Shown piece after piece: positions 1 to 8,658 of a stretch of 64,000 nucleotides of DNA; within the stretch, counting starts at the first letter, position 1, and each line of letters starts with the position of its first letter. Origin of the DNA: an uncultured bacterium (GTDB taxonomy: Bacteria > Bacteroidota > Bacteroidia > Chitinophagales > Chitinophagaceae); assembly GCA_903826405.1 (NCBI GenBank), contig CAIKEH010000043.1, positions 38,093 through 102,092 on the forward strand, given 5' to 3'. The notes beneath the pieces are model-generated. The model was not told where the DNA came from and made no database searches. It saw nothing but the letters and a program-made list of their open reading frames with translations. The translations under genes were made by a program, and so were the position numbers.

Positions 1-2
1 TC

Positions 3-536
3 AAAGAACTTCTACATTCATCTTTTCAAACCACTCATTTCGACTTCTTGGTGAACAATGCTGGAATGGGCCGTACGGTACCTTTCCTTGAAGTGAATGA
101 AGAACTGTTCAACGATTTCCTGAATGTGCATTTCAAGGGTGTTTATTTCCTTACACAAAAATTGGTGCCCATCATGAATCCTGGTGGAGGAATCATCAAT
201 ATTTCAACGGGAACGACCAGGTTCTCCAATCCAGGCTACTCCGTATATGCTTCGATGAAAGGTGCCATTGAAGTGTTTACGAAATACCTTTCAAAGGAGT
301 TGGGATCAAGAGGTCTTCGCGCCAACGTGGTTGCTCCAGGTCCGGTTGAGACCGATTTCAACAATGCTTTCATACGCAGCAACCCGCAAATCAAAGCCAA
401 TTTAAGTAGTATGACCCCACTGGGTCGGGTTGGTTTTGCCGAAGATATCGGCGGGGTCGTGTCATTTCTGTGCAGTGATGACGCTCGATGGGTGAATGGG
501 CAGCGCATAGAAGTTAGTGGTGGCATCAACGTATGA
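3..536 (+). CDS. SDR family oxidoreductase, 5'-truncated by window edge
   Basis: The reading frame is open to the window start (KELLHSSFQTTHFDFLVNNAG). NNAG motif, YxxxK (YSVYASMKGA) and C-terminal SDR pattern VNGQRIEVSGG. Confidence 0.93.
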   Translation, partial: KELLHSSFQTTHFDFLVNNAGMGRTVPFLEVNEELFNDFLNVHFKGVYFLTQKLVPIMNPGGGIINISTGTTRFSNPGYSVYASMKGAIEVFTKYLSKELGSRGLRANVVAPGPVETDFNNAFIRSNPQIKANLSSMTPLGRVGFAEDIGGVVSFLCSDDARWVNGQRIEVSGGINV

Positions 537-611
537 ATTGATGCTTCGTGATGTAACAATCTCAATCAAGCCGTTAATGATATTTTACAAACCAACATTA
601 CCCGCAACCAA

Positions 612-1741
612 TCAGAGATTCATTCCCGGATTATCGATCCCGCTGCTCAGGGAGTCCTGTTTGTGCGGTTTGGGAGCTCCATAATGGGACATGTCCAATT
701 GCTTTATCTGCCTTAGAACTTCAACAGAATTATCGGCCAGATCCCGGCTGGCTTTTATGATGTATTCACTTTTCTTGAATTGAAGTACATTTTTGTCCAT
801 GTCTTCCGCCGTCCAACCACGGCTCCATCCCAGAAAACTGGAAGGTGGGAAAGTAAATCCGAGATCGGTAAAAAAACACATCATTTGACCGGCCACTTGT
901 TGGATATTATCCTGACCTCCTGTGATGATAAAAGAAGCAACCTTGTTCTTCACGAGTATCTTGTCGTGGATGGTGATCTGATTCTGTACCGTATTGAGTC
1001 TTTCTGCCATTTTGTAATAAAGCGCTGAGGCCTCGCCCCAACGGATAGGTGTGGCCAACAAGACAATATCCGCCCAAAGTATCATATCTCTGTATACTTG
1101 GGTCACCCCATCATCAGGTTCCATCTCCGTTATACTGCATGGCCAATTGCAAGCCTGCATGTGCTATGAATAATAACCTTCACAATGCCTGAATTGCAGA
1201 TCGCGAAGGCGAATCAATTTGGCACTAGCGCCATACTTTTCCACTGCATAATCCAACGATTTCCGGAGTGCATCTTCCGAAGTGGAGAATCGAGGAAGAT
1301 CCTTATTCATATGCGTTGCAGAAATACCGAGAATATTCAGGGAATCAGGAGTGGTCTGATTTCGCAAGTTGACGAGATCATCTAGCAATGGTGTTATGTG
1401 TGTGGCTTTTTTAGCTTTGACGATGGGGTCTTCACTAACGCAGATCTTATCGTCCCGAAGCACAACTTCATGCACTGATTGCTGATCAAAGTACCCGGGA
1501 GGTGCACTGCCGGTCTCGATATTATATTCCCATCCATGCCATGGGCAAGTCACATAAATCCCATCAAGTTTTTTCTCCACGCCCCCCAGCACTATCGGCC
1601 CACCTCGATGAAGGCATGCATTACCGATGACCGTAAATTTCCCACATAATGGAATAAAGCGATTTTCCGGTTATTCACCTTGACCAACTTTGCACTTTCC
1701 GCGGGTAGTTGATCAATTTCGAGAACATTGATGAATCCCAT
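612..1741 (-). pseudogene. Rieske 2Fe-2S + NADPH-dependent FMN reductase/flavodoxin fusion, interrupted by a frameshift and an in-frame TAG
   Basis: Start MGFINVLEIDQLPAESAKLVKVNNRKIALFHYV (ATG at 1741). The frame then shifts at the CCC/GGG run 1641-1643 into GKFTVIGNACLHRGGPIVLGGVEKK...CPWHGWEYN (Rieske CxH...CxxH). In-frame TAG at 1164-1166 in GYYS*HMQACNWPCSI, after which the flavodoxin-like part continues (WADIVLLATPIRWGEASALYYKMAERLN). Confidence 0.8.
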
Positions 1742-1787
1742 ACTTTAAATATTGAATGCTTATTTCACTGAACTAGAAACATCGTTA

Positions 1788-3701
1788 TCAATTTTTTGAG
1801 ACCGCTATACCATCCATTGGATCCATCTGCATCAGTTCCCAGTTGTCCATCTTCACCCATTTGCCTTTTATGGAAACGGGCATGGCCACTTTATCCCGCA
1901 GAATGCCATTGACTGCAACACCATCGTGACCGGTGAGAATAACGTAATGGTCAGCTCCTGATGAAACATAATGCAAGACAGGCATTATTCCTCCACTGAT
2001 ACAACGTGCCGCGCAACTCAAATGAGTTTTACCCTGGCCTGGGTTCATCGCTCCAAAATAGCATTTCGGGTCAATGATCTCTCCAAAAAGAAGTGTGTCC
2101 CGAAATGTCGAGTTGATCACCTCATCGACCATGGGATAGGGTTCGGGTATGGGGGAAAACTCAAGAAGTCCATCTTCACCGATCTCCATGAGTGGGAAAG
2201 ACCTGGTGCCTATAAGGCATTGGCTGCAGGGGCGATCGCAATCAGCGGGTGAATATCCACAATCTACATAACGTTGGCTCAGGTAGCCTTTCAACCTGAC
2301 ATACATGTGTCGAGCTTTCCCACTGGTGATTTCGTATTTGTTGACCTTAGCAAGAGCTCCAAATTTCAGAGCATCCACCAAAAGGACATCTTTGTACATC
2401 GGATTCCCCTGCATATCCTTTCCTTCCATGATGCGGATCATGGGGACAGGAGTAGAAAGTAACCAGCCTTCTATCTGCCGTTTGGTGCCATAATCCAATA
2501 CATAAGGTGAAGGGTGTTGTTGAAATGCCGGTATGAGCAGTCCGATCACGATCATGCAGCCCGCAATGGCTATGGCGAATTTTTGGGATGTTGACGAGAA
2601 TTTAAAACTTCGGGCCGAGTCCCAGCCGATAAAATATTTGTCTTTCGGATAATTCAAATTCACATCATTATAGATCTGTAAAGGTTCAACATGAGTTCCT
2701 TCCGGGAGAGGTATTGGATCAATGAAAACCAGATCTTTCTCTTGCTTGAGCCTATAGGTATGCAACTTCTCTTGGAATGGAGGGGGGGAGCACCCATCTT
2801 CAGGATGGTACTGAAAGCCATGCCAGGGACAAACGATGCAGCCATCAACTATCTTTCCTTCTCCCAAAGGACCCATCTGGTGCTTGCAAACATTATGTAC
2901 CGCACTCAATCTTCCCTCATTATTGAAAATTGCGATCCGCTGATCATCAACCCGCAGAATCTTTGCTTGAGAAGCAATGAATTCATCCCTCCTGCCAGCA
3001 AGCACCCAGTTTTTTGGATCTGCATGGATTCGGGTACGTTCAGCGCGCTTCTCTTTCAGAAATGCCAAGATGTGGATCGTACTTACCATGGAAGCCCCGA
3101 TCAAAAGCAGAATGGCAAAAAGTGGATTTTTTTCTGACTGCAAGGAACCAAGAGATACATGTGCAATCAAAAGAACATATGCCCCGTAAACCATCATGTG
3201 TAGTCCTTTCCAAATTCGTGTACCGAATATGTTCAACCAGAAATCATGGCTAGTCAAAGCCATCAACATCAGAATGACAAGGGCAAAGAAACCCAATGTC
3301 TGAAAAGGAAAGAATGACAATGAGCCATAATGTTTATTACTCGTGAACAGTGAAACAAAAGGGTTCAGGTCTCCACCGCCATGGAACCAAAAGAGGCTCA
3401 ACATTCCGTGTATCGAACCCATCAAGAACATGGTGACGCCGAGATGTCTCCTGTTATATAACAATGGAAGGAAGCACACAGACAATCTAGCCGCTGGGCC
3501 GATCAGAAGGATAACATGGAGAAGTATGAGTGCAAGTGTCCCGAAAGCCCGTATCAACACCGTCATCATGTTGGCAATGGGATGGATTGCCATATTAACC
3601 AAGGTGAATAAGGAAAGATATACCAAGCAGGTGGCAATTACGAACACATCATATTTCTTTTTGTAGGTATTCCAAGAAATGGCAACAAATCCGAAACTCA
3701 T
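1788..3701 (-). CDS. Ferric-reductase-like transmembrane + Rieske [2Fe-2S] + C-terminal Cys-motif domain fusion protein
   Basis: 637 aa. N-terminal multi-TM region with His residues, central Rieske motif (CKHQMGPLGEGKIVDGCIVCPWHGFQYH), another TM (FAIAIAGCMIVIGLLI), and a C-terminal domain with CGYSPADCDRPCSQC and KCYFGAMNPGQGKTHLSCAARCISGG. Confidence 0.8.
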   Translation of the reverse strand: MSFGFVAISWNTYKKKYDVFVIATCLVYLSLFTLVNMAIHPIANMMTVLIRAFGTLALILLHVILLIGPAARLSVCFLPLLYNRRHLGVTMFLMGSIHGMLSLFWFHGGGDLNPFVSLFTSNKHYGSLSFFPFQTLGFFALVILMLMALTSHDFWLNIFGTRIWKGLHMMVYGAYVLLIAHVSLGSLQSEKNPLFAILLLIGASMVSTIHILAFLKEKRAERTRIHADPKNWVLAGRRDEFIASQAKILRVDDQRIAIFNNEGRLSAVHNVCKHQMGPLGEGKIVDGCIVCPWHGFQYHPEDGCSPPPFQEKLHTYRLKQEKDLVFIDPIPLPEGTHVEPLQIYNDVNLNYPKDKYFIGWDSARSFKFSSTSQKFAIAIAGCMIVIGLLIPAFQQHPSPYVLDYGTKRQIEGWLLSTPVPMIRIMEGKDMQGNPMYKDVLLVDALKFGALAKVNKYEITSGKARHMYVRLKGYLSQRYVDCGYSPADCDRPCSQCLIGTRSFPLMEIGEDGLLEFSPIPEPYPMVDEVINSTFRDTLLFGEIIDPKCYFGAMNPGQGKTHLSCAARCISGGIMPVLHYVSSGADHYVILTGHDGVAVNGILRDKVAMPVSIKGKWVKMDNWELMQMDPMDGIAVSKN

Positions 3702-3714
3702 GCGAAAAAGTTGA

Positions 3715-4044
3715 TCAGGGTCTTTTTAAAAGCGAAAAGAAAATAATCAAAAAGATGATGATCGGCAATATGACCCACGTCAATGCATGACCACTGCGCA
3801 AAAGCACTTCGTAAGTACGGAGTTGTTCTTCGGATTTTCCCACTGACAGTCGAGAAGATCGAGCTGGAATCATCCGTTTCCAGAACAAATAGGGCCATGA
3901 GATTGCCAGACAGGGAAAGATCAGCAGTCGAAAAGGTATGCCCGAATTCCGTGCAGGCGTCTTTTTGAAGCCAATCAGCATAAACCAGAAACCATAGATC
4001 ATTCCGATGATTATGTACGAATTGAACATATAGAATGCGACCAT
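3715..4044 (-). CDS. Small integral membrane protein
   Basis: 109 aa, about 3 hydrophobic helices; ends 13 bp upstream of the 637-aa redox protein on the same strand. Confidence 0.6.
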   Translation of the reverse strand: MVAFYMFNSYIIIGMIYGFWFMLIGFKKTPARNSGIPFRLLIFPCLAISWPYLFWKRMIPARSSRLSVGKSEEQLRTYEVLLRSGHALTWVILPIIIFLIIFFSLLKRP

Positions 4045-4329
4045 TACTCTATCGTTTTTGACCGTCTTTCACAAAGAGATCATTTACACTATATATTACA
4101 AATTAATTATTTTTCCCCATACATGTCCAGCAGTGGTCAATCAAACACCGTATCCATTCACCTTAATTTGGCATGAAAAGTATAATATTTGGAGTCGCCT
4201 ATAAAAGTCAAAAAATAGATCAGAGTTCCTGAAATTCTTCAGGCCAAATTTAACATTCCGACCACTTCATCTTATGGAAAACTCGCCTTATCCTGCCATT
4301 ATCATATGCAGACCGATCTTCAATGATCA

Positions 4330-4893
4330 TCAAGCCCTCATGCGAAGGATCCTGGACTGGATTATAGTAGCAAATATTTGTATGGTTCCCATTACTATGA
4401 ATAGGATATTGAAGGAACCATAATGTGCAATCATGCCTCCAAAGAAAATGGCAAGGCCAGTGACAATCTGGGATTGACCGCTTGACAACCCCCACGCGTA
4501 GGTATCGTGTTCCGCATTGACATTCTTGGCGTAAAGTGAATCCCAGGCTGGTGTACCTATCGCCTCCGCAACACCCAGACCAGCCTGTACGAAAAAAAGC
4601 TGCCAGGAATTATGTACGAATAGATAGCAGAAGGTGAGTAGGGCATTCAGGCCGTATCCCATGACCATAACCTTGGCCTGATAAGGTTTCCCGTTTATGA
4701 GTTTGCCCACTACTATGTAACAAACACCCGTAACCATCAAATACGCTGCCCACGCCCAAGTGATATCCAGTATGTCGCCGCCCACTTTCTCAGAAAAAAT
4801 GGCGAATAAAGGACCAAGCATACCTTCTCCGAAAAACCAAAGGTTGGCACCGAGCAGTAGGATCCGGGTCGTTTTGGAGAGTTGAAGTGCCAT
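4330..4893 (-). CDS. Short (half-size) MFS-like membrane protein
   Basis: 187 aa, about 6 TM helices, MFS-like loops (GPLFAIFSEKVGGDILDITWAWAAY). Confidence 0.65.
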   Translation of the reverse strand: MALQLSKTTRILLLGANLWFFGEGMLGPLFAIFSEKVGGDILDITWAWAAYLMVTGVCYIVVGKLINGKPYQAKVMVMGYGLNALLTFCYLFVHNSWQLFFVQAGLGVAEAIGTPAWDSLYAKNVNAEHDTYAWGLSSGQSQIVTGLAIFFGGMIAHYGSFNILFIVMGTIQIFATIIQSRILRMRA

Positions 4894-5665
4894 GAAGTAT
4901 TGGGGAAGGTAAATGTAAGGGATCGGGGGATGCCTACACTAGTGTTGAATTAAGACTCAGTTAATGCTTCGTTAATGTAAACTGTCATCCAAAAATACAG
5001 CAGGTCCGCGTCCGAGGTCATGAAATCCGGAATTTAACCCACCAGATTGAATAATGAAGCCTTCAAATCAGATCGCTGGTCAATTAGTTCGATCTGTTCA
5101 TTTGGGGTCGAAATAGGTCAAGGGGCAAGAAAAATGCAACGGGAGTAAAGCAGCGGCCGGAATCGCCGCTAAACGGGGGCCCAGATCTTATCTGCCAGTT
5201 TCATTCATGGATGAAAGGAGAAAAGCGCAGCTTCCCACTAAAATTATGGAAGGACTTTAGCTTGAAGGATGGTGATGCTGATTTGGCTACTATTTTTATG
5301 GTTTCAGCTTTCGCTACATCTGAATTTATCGGCTTATTTCCAGATCCAAAATTCCAACTTTCCCGATGACTAATACTCCGTTCGAATTCAGTGTAACTTG
5401 AACTGTCACTCAACCTATCAGCAAGTTGAGCAGGCGATTAGTTCTGATTTCATTGACATGCTCTTTCAAGATCGGCTTAAAATAAGCTGGCCCCCAAAAT
5501 AGAGCATCGATCAAAATGGGTATATATAGAGCGGTAAAATAAGATCGGAAAAATTAAGAACTTTACCGGGAACATAATTTTACCTTGAACCTGTTAAACC
5601 GGAACGATCGAATAGATTCATGGAAAGTATACTCTGGTTGAATACGGATTAAAAAATCATCAAAC

Positions 5666-6148
5666 ATGAACAGGGCCATAAAAATTTGCCTTTCCGGATT
5701 GGTTGTTCTTTATCTTTTCATAGTATGCTTCAATAATATATTTGACTATGGTGCAAATTTCCAGTTCGTGACCCATGTGACTTCCATGGACGAAATCTTC
5801 TCCAGGCAGAAAAATGGGTGGCGCGCGCTGGAGAGTTCTTGGGTACACCATATGATATATGTAATCATTATCATTTTTGAATTGACTACACTGGTCATGA
5901 TTGCTCTAGGAACAATAGGCATGCTGAAAGCTAGACGTTCAGATTTCACCACATTCAAACGTGCCGGGAGGTTTACAACTTATGGATTGACGATGGGTAT
6001 CACTCTTTGGTTCGGAGCTTTCCTGACCATTGGAGGCGAATGGTTCCTCATGTGGCAGACTAAATCCTGGAATGCCCAGAACAATGCATTCATGTTGACC
6101 ATGATTTTCCTGCTATTGCTCATTCATCATCAAACGGATGAGAAATGA
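5666..6148 (+). CDS. DUF2165-like small integral membrane protein
   Basis: 160 aa with TM pattern and motifs typical of this family (NNIFDYGANFQFVTHVTSMD, GGEWFLMWQT). Confidence 0.75.
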   Translation: MNRAIKICLSGLVVLYLFIVCFNNIFDYGANFQFVTHVTSMDEIFSRQKNGWRALESSWVHHMIYVIIIIFELTTLVMIALGTIGMLKARRSDFTTFKRAGRFTTYGLTMGITLWFGAFLTIGGEWFLMWQTKSWNAQNNAFMLTMIFLLLLIHHQTDEK

Positions 6149-6828
6149 ATCCAATCCATCAGTCATTCAGGATATTATTTTGTACCGTTACTTTATTGGC
6201 TTCCTGCAGATTTGCGTGTATATCCCAGATACAGGTCCGTGATGAGCCAAAACACAGACCAGTTATGGAGAATAAGTTTATCAGGATCCTCGACGTCTGG
6301 ATAAAGGGGGGTGATAGTTGCAAATTTCACCTGCACAATACTCCATCCTTATTCGTTTATCTGAGTAGTGCCCGGGTACGTACTCAGGTGCAAGGAGAAC
6401 AGCCGGTTGAACAGAAAGTGGAACCCGGACAAACATGGTATAATTCCTTTTCCGAAAAACCACTGGTTCACAGAGCATGGGTTCGCGATGTGACTTCATT
6501 ACATGCGATAGATATTGAACTTTTGGGTGAACTTCCATTTAGCCACTCCGAATATCTGACCGCCTCAGGATTGACACTCTTGCAGGATAGCACCAGGCAC
6601 AGGACATACCGATTTGAACTTCCGCCAGGTACGAGATTGCAACTACAAGCCAAGGAATATCCGGTGATCATCATACCCTATAAGGGGGATGGCGATATCA
6701 GTGACCAGGAAGGCCGATCTGATCTCTATCAAGGTCAGTTTCATTGGATGGATAAGCAGGGGTCGATGGAATTGAAGAACAAAGGAGAAGGGCGAATGGA
6801 GGGGTATGTTTACGAGATAAAGCAATGA
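6145..6828 (+). CDS. Cupin-like exported/lipoprotein-like protein
   Basis: Signal-like N-terminus followed by NKFIRILDVWIKGGDSCKFHLHNTPSLFVYLS; 4-nt ATGA overlap with the upstream DUF2165-like gene. Confidence 0.6.
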   Translation: MNPIHQSFRILFCTVTLLASCRFACISQIQVRDEPKHRPVMENKFIRILDVWIKGGDSCKFHLHNTPSLFVYLSSARVRTQVQGEQPVEQKVEPGQTWYNSFSEKPLVHRAWVRDVTSLHAIDIELLGELPFSHSEYLTASGLTLLQDSTRHRTYRFELPPGTRLQLQAKEYPVIIIPYKGDGDISDQEGRSDLYQGQFHWMDKQGSMELKNKGEGRMEGYVYEIKQ

Positions 6829-6835
6829 GGCGATT

Positions 6836-6880
6836 CCACCCTCCTCAAAACCACCCTCCAAGAGTCCACCCTCCAAGAGT
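6836..6880. repeat. 15-nt tandem repeat, 3 copies (CCACCCTCCTCAAAA, then CCACCCTCCAAGAGT x2)
   Basis: Read directly; copies at 6836-6850, 6851-6865 and 6866-6880. Confidence 0.9.
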
Positions 6881-6970
6881 CCCGCCAATTTTGAACTAAA
6901 GTTGAAGGAATAAAGATCGCAATCCTGAGAAAAACACGAATTTCGATCACTGTTTACCTTGTTCTGGAGA

Positions 6971-7000
6971 GACCCTCCAAGGGTGGACCCTCCAAGGGTG
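6971..7000. repeat. 15-nt tandem repeat, 2 exact copies (GACCCTCCAAGGGTG), each with a small internal palindrome ACCCT-CCA-AGGGT
   Basis: Read directly; related to the repeat at 6836-6880 (shared core ACCCTCCAAG). Confidence 0.9.
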
Positions 7001-7018
7001 GATTAAAAAAAAGAACAA

Positions 7019-7828
7019 ATGATCAAAAATCTACTCAATGAGAAACCCATCAGGGTCTTCAACATCCTGATGTCCTTCTTCGTCGCCAACGCACTCATTG
7101 CCGAATGCATCGGTGGGAAGATCTTCAATCTGGAAGCACTCCTCGGCATAAAACTGCCCCACTTTGATCTATTCGGCGAAAAGGATCTGACCTTCGCACT
7201 CACCTGTGGCGTGCTTCTATGGCCGATCGAATTCGTCATGACGGACATAGTGAATGAATATTTCGGCCCCAAGGCAGTCCGTAGGATCTCCTATACCGCC
7301 ATCGCCCTAATCTCCTATGCCTTTCTCATGTTCTACTTCGCGATGAGCACGACGCCCCCGGATTGGTGGGTGACAAGCAAAGTCGAAAATGGCGTCCCCA
7401 ATATGCAGTTCGCATTCAACGCGATCTTCGGACAAGGCATGTGGATCATCCTCGGCAGCCTTACCGCATTCCTCGTGAGTCAGGTGGTGGACGTACTCGC
7501 TTTCCATCGCATCAAAAAAATCACCGGCGAAAAATGGCTATGGATGAGAGCAACCGGCTCCACCCTGATCTCCCAATTGGTCGACAGCTATATTGTTCTC
7601 TTCGTGGCATTCTACATCGGACAAGGATGGAGCTGGCAGAAAGTACTGGCCATAGGGACCGTAAATTACATTTACAAGGCTACCGTTGCCTTATTAATGA
7701 CACCGGTCATATATTTGATCGAAAAAAGGATCGAATCTTTTGTCGGCTCAGATACCGCCAAAAAAATGAAGCGACTGGCCATGGGGAAAGAAGAAGATGC
7801 ACCCATCAACATCCCTACTGCCGGATAG
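7019..7828 (+). CDS. Queuosine precursor transporter (YhhQ/VUT family)
   Basis: 269 aa multi-TM; conserved WPIEFVMTDIVNEYFG and SQVVDVLAFHRIKKITGEKWLWMRATGSTLISQLVDS. Confidence 0.93.
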   Translation: MIKNLLNEKPIRVFNILMSFFVANALIAECIGGKIFNLEALLGIKLPHFDLFGEKDLTFALTCGVLLWPIEFVMTDIVNEYFGPKAVRRISYTAIALISYAFLMFYFAMSTTPPDWWVTSKVENGVPNMQFAFNAIFGQGMWIILGSLTAFLVSQVVDVLAFHRIKKITGEKWLWMRATGSTLISQLVDSYIVLFVAFYIGQGWSWQKVLAIGTVNYIYKATVALLMTPVIYLIEKRIESFVGSDTAKKMKRLAMGKEEDAPINIPTAG

Positions 7829-7844
7829 TCCAAAAGCCATAAAC

Positions 7845-8645
7845 ATGAAAAAATCAACTATCATCATTCTCGTCGCGCTGACCTCCTGTTCCCAACAAAA
7901 GAAGCTCAGTACTTATTCTGATGGTATGTCTTGGACTGACCTGACTTACACATTTGACGCATCAACCCCTTACTGGCCTAACAACCCACGTGGTTTCGAG
8001 CACAACACAGATGCGGAAGGAAGAACCCCATTGGGTTACTATTATTCTTCCTATTCGATCTTCACTCCGGAACACGGTGGTACGCATCTGGACGCACCCA
8101 ACCATTTCTCGGAAAAAGGTCTGACTGTGGATCAGATTCCCATGAGCAGCCTTACCGGCAATGCCATAGTGATTGATATCTCAAGAAAAGCACTTGCTGA
8201 CCGGGACTACATTTTATCCGTTCAGGATATCATGGATTGGGAAAAAGTCAATGGAGCGATCCCCACAAACACGATCATCTTGATCAGGACAGGTTACGGA
8301 AAATTTTATCCGGATCGCGCATCTTATTTCGGCACGGCGATGACAGGATTGTCCGCCATACCACTTCTGCATTTTCCCGGCGTTTCGCCCGAAGCCATGC
8401 AATGGCTGGTAGATAATCGGGATATCAAGGCTCTAGGTTTGGATACACCGAGTATGGACTATGGACAATCCAAGGAATTCAAAAGCCATCAGATCCTGCT
8501 TGGCCGAAATAAACCTGGCTTTGAGAACCTGGCGAATCTTGACAAATTACCGACCAAGAATATTTACATCATTGCTCTCCCGATGAAGATCGGAAAAGGA
8601 AGCGGAGGGCCGCTACGCATCATAGCGGGCATACCCAAAAGCTGA
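7845..8645 (+). CDS. Cyclase family protein (kynurenine-formamidase-like), exported lipoprotein
   Basis: MKKSTIIILVALTSCSQQ lipobox; HGGTHLDAPNHF metal-binding motif. Confidence 0.88.
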   Translation: MKKSTIIILVALTSCSQQKKLSTYSDGMSWTDLTYTFDASTPYWPNNPRGFEHNTDAEGRTPLGYYYSSYSIFTPEHGGTHLDAPNHFSEKGLTVDQIPMSSLTGNAIVIDISRKALADRDYILSVQDIMDWEKVNGAIPTNTIILIRTGYGKFYPDRASYFGTAMTGLSAIPLLHFPGVSPEAMQWLVDNRDIKALGLDTPSMDYGQSKEFKSHQILLGRNKPGFENLANLDKLPTKNIYIIALPMKIGKGSGGPLRIIAGIPKS

Positions 8646-8658
8646 CCCTACCTACTTA

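Noticed and set aside
5201-5413. 70-aa minus-strand ORF in an otherwise empty region
   Set aside because: Short, no signal peptide, TM or family resemblance; not enough to call a gene.
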